DNA of 19,397 nt. It comes from DATKZH01 sp964475955. Lineage in GTDB: Bacteria > Planctomycetota > Planctomycetia > Pirellulales > Thermoguttaceae. Positions 5,517 through 14,485 of the stretch are shown piece by piece. Under the pieces are notes generated by a model. It was not told where the DNA came from, did not search any database, and worked only from the letters and a program-made list of their open reading frames with translations. Every line of letters starts with the position of its first letter. The stretch's first letter is position 1. The translations under genes were made by a program, and so were the position numbers. The DNA is taken from assembly GCA_964475955.1 (NCBI GenBank), contig CAYYZY010000151.1, positions 1 through 19,397 on the forward strand, read 5' to 3'.

Positions 5517-8174
5517 TCAGTCATCGCCAAGCGGGATGCTCCGTTTCACCGCGCCCTCGCCCGGCAGCTCGATGGTGCCTTCGCGGCCCGACCAGCCGGC
5601 GAGGTGGACGACGATCTTGCCGGCCGGGTTGCGGGTCGGCGGGTCGAGATTGAGGGTGGCCTGGGAGCCGTCGTCGGCCACGCGGAGCTCGAACGTGACG
5701 GGGCCGAACTCGGTGAGCACGTTTTCGACGCGCGTGACCGCGCCGGGCCGAGCCCACGTGGGCGGGAGGCCCTCGAACAGGTGCAGCTCGCGGCCCCGCT
5801 CCAAGACGAGCAGGTGGCGCACGAGCCGGATGAACTCGGCGCTGGCCCAGTTGTGGGGCATGTCGCCGCAGACCTGGTCGCCTTCGCCCAGCGGACGCTG
5901 CTCCTCGCGCCACGCCAGAAGCGGCGACGCGTGGTTGGCGAACGCATAGAGCGTTTCCGCCGCCTTGCGCCCCTCGCCCCGCCAGAGCCACGCGTGGGCG
6001 TAGAACGAGCCGAAGTAGTTCCAGATTCCGCCCGCGACCCAGCCCGTGTCGTACACCAGCCCCTCGCGCTCCACCGCCCGAAGCATGGCCATGTTGCCCT
6101 CGACCGGCGGATCGTCGGCTGGGAAGAGCTTGCCGGGGAAGACGGCGTGGAGGAACGCCCACTGGGCTTTTTGGACGGGCACGTCCTGGTCGTCGCGCAT
6201 TCGGATGGGGAGGCAGCGGTTGCCGCGGGCGTCGGTGACCATGTCGCGCTCGGCCGCGCGCCGGAAGGTGGCGTAGAAGTCGTCGTATTCCCGCCGCCAT
6301 TCGGCCGCCTGGACGGTGTTGCCCAGCCACTCGGCCGCGTCGACCGCCGCGCGCAGGCCCACGAGCGTCCAGTAGACGTTCGTGTACTCGGGGTATTTGC
6401 CCGGCAGCCCCCCGTCGCTGAACCCCTCGGGCACGAGCTTGTAGTTGGGGGCCTCGGGGTTCGACCACGTGGCGGCGCGCATCGAGCGAATGGAGTCGAA
6501 ACCCCGCTCCACGTTGGGCCACACCTTGAAGAGCCAGGTGGGGTCGCCGGTCAGCCGGGCGTGCCGCGTGACGGCCCACAGCGCGATGCCCGTCTCCTTC
6601 AAGTGGCCGTCGATGATCATGACTGCCCCGTCGTCGCGCTGGAAGCCGAGCAGGTAGTCGATTCCCGCGCGGGCTTCGTCGACCCGGCCCAGGAAAGCCA
6701 CCGCCTCGAGGAGGAACGAGCCGTCGACCACCCAGAGACCTCGGTAGCAGGTGGGGCCGACCTGGAAGGCGGGCAGGCCGTCCTTGATCTCCCGGGCCTG
6801 GTAGATGTTGCGGATGGCCGAGTCGAGCTGGGCCTGGACGCCCGCGTCGGGCACCGCGATCCGCCCATAGGGCAAATCGGCCTGCTTCCAATACTGCTCG
6901 GCCCGGCGGCGGAAGGCGACCGCCGTCTCCCAGTCCCGCGGCACGAGCCGGGGACGCTGGCCGCGCCCCACGCCGATCGCCAATTGCCCCTCGGCCCCCG
7001 CGGCGAGTTTTACGGGCTCGAACCGCAGCCGCACCTTGTTCGGCCCCTCCACGGACGCCTCGAAGGGCCGCGACGCCGAGAGCACGGTTTCCGGGCCGAC
7101 GTCGACGCGCGCCGGCTCGGCCCGGGGCGTGATCTTCAACTCGCTTTCGACGAGCACGCTCGGCCGCACCGTGCCCCCCTTCTCTCCGCGGTTCCGCAGC
7201 CGGACGAGGATCACGTCGTGCCGCGGCGGCCGCGTTTCCGGAAGCGGCTGCCCGCAGTCGAGGTGCGCGAGCGCCCGGCGCGGGCTCTGACCCGCGAGCA
7301 GTTCCTCCGTCGGCGGGGCCTCGCCATCGAAGATCCAGAGGACGTTGAGGATCGTGTTGCGATCGGCGGCTCCCTTGGCGGCGGCGACGGTGACGTCGAT
7401 CCAGCCGTCGCCGTCTTCGTCGCGTGCCTGGAACGGGAACAGCACGGGCACGTTGCGCCCATGCTCGCCGACCATGTCGACGGTCTTCCGGGTCTTGCCT
7501 TCGATCACCAGGTCGAGCGGCCGCTTGGCCGGCTCCTTCCAATGCCCCTCGCACAGCCCGAACACGACGGTGTACGGCCCGGGGTCGAAAACGCGGAACC
7601 GGTAGCGGATCGACTGCGCGAAACCGACGGCGATGTTGCGGAAGGCCGGGTCGCACTCGCCCTTGGGCGCGGCCCATTTGACCAGGTCGCGCCCCTCGTC
7701 GAGCCGCTCGACGACCGTCCCCTCCTGTCCGGGCCGCAGGGGCGGGGCGACGGCCAGGGCCTCTTCGACGATCTCGACCGCCCCGGAGCGTTTGAGCGTG
7801 CGCACGATCGGCACGCGCGGTCCGATCAGTTCCTGGCCGACCCACTCGGTCGACGCGTCGCCGGCCTCGCCGAGGTCGAAGGCGATCCGCGTCTTGAAGC
7901 CCGAATACTTGCCGCGGAAGTCGTACAGCAGTTGCCCCTCCTTGCCGACGAGCGTCTTCTGCCAATCGTCGGGCAGACAGATCGAGGTCTGCCACCAGCT
8001 TGGGGCGTAGCGGTGGTCGACCGTCCAGGCGGGCGCGATCGCGGCCGCCGCATCGCCCGGCTCGGCGCCGTCGCCGCGCACGGCCAGGCAGCAGGCGGCG
8101 AGGATCATCACGGCGGGAATCGTTCGTCTTCTCACGGGTCCGCTCCTTCCCTTCGGATGCCGGTTCGAGAGCAT
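5517..8174 (-). CDS. Secreted six-hairpin (alpha/alpha)6 glycosidase-like protein with malectin-like domain
   Basis: An 885-residue exported protein. It has an Arg-rich N-terminus and a hydrophobic signal core (IPAVMILAACCLAV, about 19-32), with cleavage likely near GDGAEP. Next come a beta-rich region and a malectin-like carbohydrate-binding segment (about 180-280, FDPGPYTVVFGLCEGHW and LNVLWIFDG). A helical six-hairpin glycosidase-like domain follows (about 425-775): CYRGLWVVDGSFLLEA, DDGAVMIIDGH, GGIWNYFGSFYAHAW and MPHNWASAEF. A short beta C-terminus ends the protein. It probably acts on polysaccharide outside the cytoplasm, but the glycoside hydrolase family and substrate are not identifiable by eye. 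The start at 8174 is set by AAAGGA 5-6 nt upstream and the signal peptide; the longer in-frame extension reads through the hairpin repeat at 8347-8374. It is not obviously in an operon. Confidence 0.8.
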   Translation of the reverse strand: MLSNRHPKGRSGPVRRRTIPAVMILAACCLAVRGDGAEPGDAAAAIAPAWTVDHRYAPSWWQTSICLPDDWQKTLVGKEGQLLYDFRGKYSGFKTRIAFDLGEAGDASTEWVGQELIGPRVPIVRTLKRSGAVEIVEEALAVAPPLRPGQEGTVVERLDEGRDLVKWAAPKGECDPAFRNIAVGFAQSIRYRFRVFDPGPYTVVFGLCEGHWKEPAKRPLDLVIEGKTRKTVDMVGEHGRNVPVLFPFQARDEDGDGWIDVTVAAAKGAADRNTILNVLWIFDGEAPPTEELLAGQSPRRALAHLDCGQPLPETRPPRHDVILVRLRNRGEKGGTVRPSVLVESELKITPRAEPARVDVGPETVLSASRPFEASVEGPNKVRLRFEPVKLAAGAEGQLAIGVGRGQRPRLVPRDWETAVAFRRRAEQYWKQADLPYGRIAVPDAGVQAQLDSAIRNIYQAREIKDGLPAFQVGPTCYRGLWVVDGSFLLEAVAFLGRVDEARAGIDYLLGFQRDDGAVMIIDGHLKETGIALWAVTRHARLTGDPTWLFKVWPNVERGFDSIRSMRAATWSNPEAPNYKLVPEGFSDGGLPGKYPEYTNVYWTLVGLRAAVDAAEWLGNTVQAAEWRREYDDFYATFRRAAERDMVTDARGNRCLPIRMRDDQDVPVQKAQWAFLHAVFPGKLFPADDPPVEGNMAMLRAVEREGLVYDTGWVAGGIWNYFGSFYAHAWLWRGEGRKAAETLYAFANHASPLLAWREEQRPLGEGDQVCGDMPHNWASAEFIRLVRHLLVLERGRELHLFEGLPPTWARPGAVTRVENVLTEFGPVTFELRVADDGSQATLNLDPPTRNPAGKIVVHLAGWSGREGTIELPGEGAVKRSIPLGDD

Positions 8175-8196
8175 TTCGGTCCTTTCATATGCCCTT

Positions 8197-8224
8197 GTTA
8201 TAGGCATTGAAGAGCGGGATGCAA
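8197..8224 (-). promoter_or_regulatory. Candidate promoter of the glycosidase-like gene
   Basis: On the minus strand, TATAAC (8202-8197) follows TTGCAT (8224-8219) with a 16-bp spacer. Transcription would start just ahead of the AAAGGA ribosome-binding site, giving a very short leader. The -10 is good and the -35 is weak (TTG only). Confidence 0.35.
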
Positions 8225-8286
8225 TGCTCCGCGCGGGGGGCGGCGCGGACCGGCGGCGACTCGCGGCGGTTGCGGTCCTTTGGAGC

Positions 8287-8374
8287 GCGGGAACTGGTTC
8301 CCGCTTTCCCAAATGACCGTGCGCGATTCCGGGGCGCGCGATGCGCCTGTAGGGAACGGGCTCCGCCCCGTTCC
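8287..8374. repeat. Hairpin repeats upstream of the glycosidase-like gene
   Basis: Two perfect hairpins lie in the 276-bp gap after the kinase. The first has arms GCGGGAAC / GTTCCCGC (8287-8304, 2-nt loop). The second has arms GGAACGGG / CCCGTTCC with loop CTCCGC (8353-8374), preceded by CTGTAG as in the repeat at 4778. The flank ACCGTGCGCGATTC (from about 8316) resembles ACCGTGCGGGATTC (from about 18281) next to the fourth copy, so the repeat is longer than the hairpin itself. A further small stem TCGCC / GGCGA lies at about 8384-8395. It may also terminate kinase transcription. Confidence 0.75.
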
Positions 8375-8450
8375 GCGAACCGCTCGCCTGGGCGAATCGC
8401 GCACGCCTTTTCGTCAAGAAGGCGGCGACGAGTCGCCGCACTCCAGAGGG

Positions 8451-11400
8451 TCAGAACTTCAGGACGCCCTGCGCCCGAAGCTGGAGGGCCTTCTCGACCA
8501 TATCGAGCATTTCCGGCGTGTAGCGGCAGCCGAGGTCGCCGCCGTCGGAGGCCTTGCCGATGCAGGGGCTGTCAGGCAGGAGGCGGTAGTCGAGGTTGGC
8601 CGGGTCGCGGAATTGGGGGTCGGCACGGAACGAGTCCTTCGCCCCGATTGGGATCGGCGCGCCCACGACGGCGCAGTTGCTGATTCCGGCGTTTGCACCG
8701 TCTCCAAGACTCTTGTCTATCGTCATGTCACGGAAGACGGAGTCGCGGATACGGGCAGCCTGGTTGTTTACCACGCGGAGCCTGGAAAGGACCGTGCAGA
8801 ATTGCGCGTCGAACAGCGAGTTCGTCCGGAACTCGTCGCCCAACAAGAGGCAATTCTCGAAATGAGTGGCAGTTCTCAGGAATACGGGCGACAGCAGGAG
8901 ACTATTCTCGACGCTACAACGAAATGAGCAGTGGTCGGGAAACGTCAACGCCAGGGGTTTCTGCCGCGTGAAGCCAATAAGGACCGACCGGAGGCGAAAA
9001 GGCCCGCCGGCGACAACCAGCGTGGATGGCTCGCAGTCGAAAACCGTGCCGAACGGGGTCCCGTGAATGAGTATGAGCCTTTCGAGAGCGAGGTTTGACC
9101 CCAAAACCGTGACGAGGGCGGGAAAGTCTCTGGTGGGCCCCAGGGAAGTCACGATCGGCCAGCAACCCCGGGCGCCGCGGATCGTCAACTCACTCTTGAA
9201 CTTGGAGATCCGGATCTCTTCGTTGTAGGGCCCGTCATCCTCGATTTGGATCAGGCTGTTCGGCTGCGCCGCATCGATCGCCGCCTGGATGCTGGTAAAG
9301 TCGCCCTCGCCGTCCTGCCGCACCGTGAGGCGTTCGCCGAGGTCGGCCACCGCCTGCTGCATCTCGGCGAACGACGGCCGGCGCTCGGCGTCGCCGAGGG
9401 GGGCCGTGTTCGGGTAGTCCGTCATGAGTTTCTCGACGACGGGCCGCAGGTCGAACAACTCCTTCGCTTCGTAAAACTCGGCCGCCTGCGCGTAGAGCTT
9501 CTCGGCTTCGGCTTCGCGCAAGGCTTCCGCGACTTCCTGCCGTGCGGCCTCGACGACCGGCTTATGGGCGGCGAACCAGCGTGTGTCGGCGTAGGTCGTT
9601 ACCAGATGCTCAAGCGCCGCGTCGGCCTCCTCGAGCCGGCCGTCGGCGAGCAAGTCCGTCGCCTTCGCAAAGGCCGTGCCGGCCAGGAGGTCGACGTGCG
9701 GCCCTACCTCGGCGCCGAGCTCGCGCGCCCGGCCGAACAGCGTCTCCGCCAGCGGCACGTCATGGTGCAAAAGGGCGAGCACGCCGCCGGCCAGGCGGTC
9801 TTCGGCGCTCTGGGGGTCGCCGGCCCGCTCGACGAGCTTCTCCACCGCCTGCGGGTTGAGGTCGCGCCAGGCGATCGACTCGGTCTTGCCCGTGATCAGC
9901 TCGACGGTGATGCCCGCCCCGTCGGCCGCGACCAACGCGCCCCCGGCACCCCGGATCCGCAGGTCGCCTTTTTCCAGCGGCGGCTCCGCTTCGTTGACGG
10001 CGGCGATGATCCGCGCCTTGAGCGCGACCAGCCGCTCGACTCCCCGTCGCCAGACGGCCAGGCGCTCGGCCAGCTCCGGCTCGTCGAAGTGGACCTTCTC
10101 CAGCGCCGCCGCCGCGCCCGCGAAATCCCACGCCACGGCCAACTCGTTGGCCGGCCCGAGCGCCGCCGCAAACCGCCGCTCGAGCTCGGCGTAGCGAGCC
10201 AGTTCGGCGCGCCGGTCGGACTCCGACTCGGCGGCGGCGTCCTGCGCCCGGGCTTGCGCTTCCTCGGCCTCGAGCTCGGCGAGGAGCTTCTTCGCTGCGT
10301 CCACGTTCGCCGGCACGTCGTGCTCTTGGGCGAACGCCTCCAAGGCGGCCCGCGCCTCGGCGAACCGGTTGTCGTCGGCCAGCGCGCCGGCACGCGTTTC
10401 CACCGCCTGAAGCGCGGCCTCCGCTCGCTCCCTCACGTCGGCCACGGCGTCGGCGACTCGGCGGTTGAGCCGCAGGTCGTCGAACCGGTCGCCCAAGTCG
10501 ACGTACAGCTTCTCGGCCTCGGCGAACCGCTGTTCGGCCAGCAGGGCGCCGGCCTGCGCTTCGGTCTGCTCCCAAGCCAATTGCCAACCGGCCGGCTGCA
10601 ACTCGGCTTTCGTTTGCGGCGGATTCTTGAGCGGAGGAGAGCCCCGGCTGCTCTGCTCGGCTTCTGCGGAAGGCTCGCTGGGGGCGACGGCCTGGGCGGA
10701 TGGGCCTTTGGTTGCGTCGGCTCCATCACGACCCAAGGTCACCAGGAGTCCCAGGACGACCACAAGGGCCGCCGCCGCACCAGCGATGCTCACGAAGATC
10801 CACCGGCTCCGCCGGGCGGCCGGGGACCGCCGCCGGGCCGGACTGCCCTGCGTTTCTTCCTGCGGACGGTGGGCGATCGTCTCCTCGACGTGCACCGCCG
10901 CCTCGGGCACCGCCACCGCCGGGCGTGCGTCCATCGTTCGAAGGAACTGCCGCAAGGCGCTGTCGCCGGCCGACGAGCCCGCGGCGGAACCCCGCGCCGA
11001 CGCCCCCTCCGTCCCCGGCAGGCACGCCTCGAGATCGGCCATCGATTCGGCCATCGATTCGTACCGGTCCTCCGGGCGTTTGGCCATCATCCGCCGGCAG
11101 ACGGCGTCGAGCCCTTCGGGCACGTCGGGCCGCGTTTCGCGCACCGAGGGGATCGGTGCCTGCACGTGCGCCAGGAGGACCTGGACCGGCGTCTCGCCCG
11201 AATAGGGCGTTTTACCCGTCAAGAGCCGGAACAGCGTGCAGCCCAGGCTGTAGACGTCGGCCCGGCGGTCGGCCGCCCGGGTGTCTTGAGCCTGCTCGGG
11301 GGCCATGTAGTCGCAGGTGCCCATCACCTGGCCGCTCTCGGTCAGGCGGTCCCCCGTGCGCGGCGGGGCGGAGGGATTGGTGGGCTGGTCGAATCGGGCC

Positions 11401-12051
11401 AGGCCCATGTCGAGGATCTTGACCGTGCCTTCCCGGTCGACCAGCAGATTGGAGGGCTTGATGTCTCGGTGGACCATGCCCTGCCGATGGGCGTAGTCCA
11501 GGCCCCGGGCCGCCTGGACGGCGCAGTCGACCGCCTCTTCCACCCCGAGCGGCCCTCGCTCGTTGAGCAGTTGCGCAAGGTCTTGACCCTCAACGAACTG
11601 CATCACCAGGAAATGGGCCCCGTGGGCCTCGCCCGCGTCGTGCGCGGTGACGATGTTCGGATGCTCCAGCCGGGCGGCGGCGCGGACCTCGCGGCGGAAC
11701 CGCTCGACCGCCTGGGCCGACCGCATTGCCCGGGCCGGGAGTTGCTTCAGGGCGACGATCCGGTCCATGGTGCGGTGCCGGGCTTCGAGCACCTGGCCCA
11801 TCCCGCCGCGGCCGATCTCGTCGAGCACGACGTACTCGCCGAGGACGAGCCCCCGCGTCTTCCCCTGATACACGCGGCTCGCCTGGTACCTGGTCAGCTT
11901 GCCCGCGCGGATCAACTCCCGGGCGAGCCCCCTGGGCGTCGTGCGGCGCCTGCTCGGGCGCAAGCTCCGCCCGGAACGCCGCAAGCTCGGCAGCGGAGAA
12001 GAGCCCGCTAGCGACAAGCCCCTTGGCGAACTTCTCAAGCGAAACGGCCAT
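8451..12051 (-). CDS. Membrane Ser/Thr protein kinase with C-terminal parallel beta-helix; apparent 1-base frameshift near the start
   Basis: With one base removed from a five-C run at 11928-11932 the gene gives 1,199 residues. The start MAVSLEKFAKGLVASGLF and the following LARELIRAGKLTRYQ are the usual lead-in of planctomycete kinases but lie in different frames. The kinase domain (about 73-345) has GRGGMGQV, Lys102 in VALK, VHRDIKPSN with Asp196, DMG (Asp214, instead of DFG) and MAPEQ. One membrane segment follows (about 417-440, WIFVSIAGAAAALVVVLGLL), then about 460 residues of Ala/Glu-rich helices, probably outside the membrane. The last part (about 907-1190) is a right-handed beta-helix starting FTSIQAAIDAA and ending DSPCIGKASDGGDLG. 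The outer part may bind a ligand and control the inner kinase (inference). A consensus -10 lies 27 bp upstream of the ATG. The frameshift may be a mutation or a sequencing error. Confidence 0.88.
11928..11932 (-). other. Frame-breaking homopolymer in the kinase gene
   Basis: On the minus strand this reads GACGCCCAGGGGGCTCGCCC. With five G's the frame from the ATG at 12051 leaves the kinase frame. With four it reads DAQGLARELIRAGKL and joins the kinase domain. Both sides match the family pattern, so one extra base is the simplest explanation. Confidence 0.8.
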
Positions 12052-12077
12052 TCCAGCCCCCCGACGGTTTCCTTTCC

Positions 12078-12107
12078 ATTATACGATGCCCGATCGGCAC
12101 AGCACAA
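12078..12107 (-). promoter_or_regulatory. Candidate sigma70-type promoter of the Ser/Thr kinase gene
   Basis: The minus strand has a perfect -10 TATAAT (12083-12078) and a weak -35 TTGTGC (12107-12102) at an 18-bp spacing. The start point would fall near 12071, giving a leader of about 20 nt before ATG 12051. This supports that start and puts the frameshift inside the expressed gene. Confidence 0.6.
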
Positions 12108-12159
12108 CCAACAACCCGCTCGGGGGACGGCCGACGCAAACCGCCAGGGCTCGATCATA

Positions 12160-12435
12160 ATGCGGGGCGAAGTGATGTTCGTCGTCGACGGCCGGCGCGT
12201 GCTGGTGCAGAATTATTGAGCGAGCATCAACCAGAACGCGCAGGCCGTGCACGTCGAGGCCCCGCGGCACGGGGAGATCGCCCGGCTCGGCGTTCAGTTG
12301 AACGCGACGTGCGTCGCCGCCAAGCGTCGCGAGGCGGCCAAGCACTCGGGCGAGAAGATGCTCGACCAGGCCCTGGTCGAGGCGATCCGCGTGGAGGTGT
12401 CGCCGAAGTCCTTCCGTTTCAACGTCGGCGCTTGA
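12160..12435 (+). pseudogene. Unrecognised short coding remnant with an in-frame TGA
   Basis: A frame with strong G/C-ending codons runs from ATG 12160 (or 12175) as MRGEVMFVVDGRRVLVQNY, meets TGA at 12217-12219, and continues for 71 more residues (ASINQNAQAVHVEAPRHGEI, then LGVQLNATCVAAKRREAAKH, ending VEVSPKSFRFNVGA). Codon use on both sides of the TGA is that of a real gene, so this may be a broken gene of about 90 residues. A GTG at 12247 could start the second part as a 62-residue protein, but no clear ribosome-binding site is present. A recoded TGA is conceivable but unsupported. I recognise no family. It sits between the divergent kinase gene and the membrane-protein operon, 100 bp before the latter. 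Confidence 0.45.
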
Positions 12436-12453
12436 GCCCGCCCTCCGGGCTGC

Positions 12454-12482
12454 TTGACGGCGGTTCCGACTTGAGGGATGAT
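12454..12482 (+). promoter_or_regulatory. Candidate promoter of the DUF6057-like operon
   Basis: TTGACG (12454-12459) and GATGAT (12477-12482) are separated by 17 bp and lie about 54 bp before the ATG at 12536. The -35 matches 5 of 6 consensus bases and the -10 matches 4 of 6. Confidence 0.4.
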
Positions 12483-12535
12483 TCCCGAAGGGGGGACACG
12501 CGACCTGGTGGTTGCGGCGACGTTAGGCAGGGCCA

Positions 12536-14485
12536 ATGCAGCGTGCCAAGCGACAACGGTGGTGGCGACGACCTCTGTCCGCGGCGCAGGGCATCGGGTT
12601 GTTCGCCCTCTTCTACGCCTACGTGCTGCTTGGCGTCCGTCCGGAGCTGTTCTACGTCCAGGATCCCGTCGTCTTCCTGGTCGACGGCCATTTCTTCGCG
12701 AACTGGATGGATCGACCGGGGGGCCCGGTCGCGTATGCGTCGGCCTTCTTGTCCGCTTGCCTCGCCTCCGGCTGGATCGGGGCGCTGGTGATCACGTCTC
12801 TGGTGGCGCTCGTGTGCCTGGCGACGGGCCGGCTTTTCGTGGCCATCGCGGGCGCGGGCGACCGAATCGTGTTGCTGATCCCGGCCGTTTTGGTCCTCCT
12901 GCTCCTCGGCCAGTATGTCTCGCCCGTCAGGGTATGCGTGGGGCTCGTGGTCGCCCTGCTCTTTGCGAACGTGTACGTGCGTATGGGCGGGCGCCCCGCC
13001 GCGGTCCGGCTCGTCGCGTTTTTGGTCGCTTCGGGGTTGGTGTATGCCGTGGCCGCTGGCCCGTATCTGGTTTTTGCCGCGGTCTGCGGCGTCTACGAGT
13101 TGGGGGTGAAGCGGAGCCTGGCGCTGGGCGTGCTTTGCGCGTTGTGTGCCGTGCTCGTGCCCATGGCCGGCGCGCCCCTTTTCGACTTGACCCCCAGTCA
13201 GGCGTACGCGGGACTCATGGCCCCCTCTGTGCAGCATTGGCTGGCGATGCCGGCATCGGTCCCCCTTGTCGTTGCGATTCAGGCCGGCTTGGTGCTGTTC
13301 TTCCCCGTCGCCGCGGCCGTCCTCATCGTCTACGGCCGCCGCCGCGGCGGCTTGCGGGTTGCCGAGGCGGCTAATCGGACGGTCGGGCAACGTGAGGCCG
13401 GCGATGCGCGAAGTTCCCGCCGGGCGGCCTCGGCGAGACGTTTGGCCCTGACGTGGGCGGGGCTCGTCGTGGGCGTGGTCGTTCTGGACCTCGTCTCTTC
13501 CGATTTCCCGAAGCACTGTCTGCTGCGCATGGTTCGCAGCGCCCAGCGGCGCCAATGGGACGCGGTCCTCGCCCACGTTCGGCGCGTGCCGGTTTCGGAC
13601 ATGCGCCGGTTCGACGTCAGGACGGGGTACCACGTGAACCGGGCTCTCTATCACAAGGGCCGGCTGTTGGATCGGATGTTCAGCCATCCTCAAGGGCTGA
13701 ATGCACCCACGCTGGCGCTTGTCGCCGGGGACGTCACGACCATGGCGAGGACGACGCCCCGGCAGTCGAGCGAGATATTCTTCGAACTGGGGCGCGTCAA
13801 CGAGTCGGAGCACATGGCGTACGAGGCGCTGGAGGTCTTCGGCGACCGGCCGCGCACGTTGAAACGCCTGGCCTACATCAACGTGCTCCAGGGCAGGCCG
13901 GAGGCCGCGCGGAGGTTCCTCGCCGTTCTGGAGCGCAGCCTGCTGCACGCCCGATGGGCACGTCGCTGCGCCCGGCGGCTCGACGCGGACCCGACGCTTT
14001 CTGACGTGCCCGTGGTCGCGTCGCTTCGCGAGTCGATGGTGGTCCGCGACTCCATCAACGAGGTCGAGGACCTGGAAGCCATGCTGCAAGGGCTTCTCGA
14101 GAGGAACCCGCGCAACCGAATGGCGCTGGAGTACCTGATGGCTCACTATCTTCTGACCCGGCGCTTGGAGCCGCTCGTTGCGAACCTGCACCGTTTCGAG
14201 AATTTCGGCGATCCCCGTTTGCCGCTGCATTGCAAAGAAGCGTTGGCCGTCTACTTGGCGGACGCCCGATCGGCGGACGCCCGATCGGCGGATCCCGATC
14301 CGGGAGGAGGGAGGATCCGTCCCGAGACGGCGCGGCGCTACGAGAACTTCATGCGGGCCGTCCGGCAGTTCCCGAACCGAAAGCCCCGCGACACGTACGC
14401 CGCGCTCTACGATGCCTTTGGCGACACCTACTTCTTCTTTTACCTGTTCGGCCGCAACGACCCCCCTCCCGAATCGTCACCATGA
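12536..14485 (+). CDS. Polytopic membrane protein with a helical C-terminal half, DUF6057-like
   Basis: A 649-residue protein. Residues 1-330 contain about nine hydrophobic segments, for example GIGLFALFYAYVLLGV (19-34), WIGALVITSLVALVCLATG, DRIVLLIPAVLVLLLLG, VRVCVGLVVALLFANVYV, AVRLVAFLVASGLVYAVA, VPLVVAIQAGLVLFFPVA and LTWAGLVVGVVVLDLV. Residues about 335-649 are soluble and helical, with TPR-like stretches (RTLKRLAYINVLQGRPEAAR and LEAMLQGLLERNPRNRMALE). The overall plan and the FFYLFGRNDPP-type end resemble the DUF6057 family, which has no known function; this is from memory and not checked. Its stop overlaps the next start by ATGA, so the two are translationally coupled and probably work together at the membrane. 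A near-perfect 15-bp tandem repeat lies in the coding sequence at 14258-14302. GGCAGGG before the ATG is a weak ribosome-binding site. Confidence 0.75.
   Translation: MQRAKRQRWWRRPLSAAQGIGLFALFYAYVLLGVRPELFYVQDPVVFLVDGHFFANWMDRPGGPVAYASAFLSACLASGWIGALVITSLVALVCLATGRLFVAIAGAGDRIVLLIPAVLVLLLLGQYVSPVRVCVGLVVALLFANVYVRMGGRPAAVRLVAFLVASGLVYAVAAGPYLVFAAVCGVYELGVKRSLALGVLCALCAVLVPMAGAPLFDLTPSQAYAGLMAPSVQHWLAMPASVPLVVAIQAGLVLFFPVAAAVLIVYGRRRGGLRVAEAANRTVGQREAGDARSSRRAASARRLALTWAGLVVGVVVLDLVSSDFPKHCLLRMVRSAQRRQWDAVLAHVRRVPVSDMRRFDVRTGYHVNRALYHKGRLLDRMFSHPQGLNAPTLALVAGDVTTMARTTPRQSSEIFFELGRVNESEHMAYEALEVFGDRPRTLKRLAYINVLQGRPEAARRFLAVLERSLLHARWARRCARRLDADPTLSDVPVVASLRESMVVRDSINEVEDLEAMLQGLLERNPRNRMALEYLMAHYLLTRRLEPLVANLHRFENFGDPRLPLHCKEALAVYLADARSADARSADPDPGGGRIRPETARRYENFMRAVRQFPNRKPRDTYAALYDAFGDTYFFFYLFGRNDPPPESSP
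14258..14302. repeat. 15-bp tandem repeat within the DUF6057-like gene
   Basis: GCGGACGCCCGATCG occurs twice in a row (14258-14287), followed by a degenerate third unit GCGGATCCCGATCCG (14288-14302). It adds an in-frame ADARS ADARS ADPDP linker to the protein. Confidence 0.8.

Noticed and set aside
5604..8210. Long plus-strand open frame opposite the glycosidase-like gene
   Set aside because: The translation is compositionally biased and motif-free. The minus strand has a signal peptide, a ribosome-binding site and recognisable domains.
8175..8441. In-frame N-terminal extension of the glycosidase-like protein
   Set aside because: It would bury the signal peptide and translate the hairpin repeat. 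AAAGGA supports the start at 8174.
9246..12011. Long plus-strand open frame opposite the Ser/Thr kinase
   Set aside because: It is a shadow of the kinase gene, whose catalytic motifs are all on the minus strand.
12052..12158. Kinase start at 12158 in the kinase frame
   Set aside because: The extra residues do not resemble the family, and they read through the consensus -10. The family-like MAVSLEKF start at 12051 with a frameshift is a better fit.
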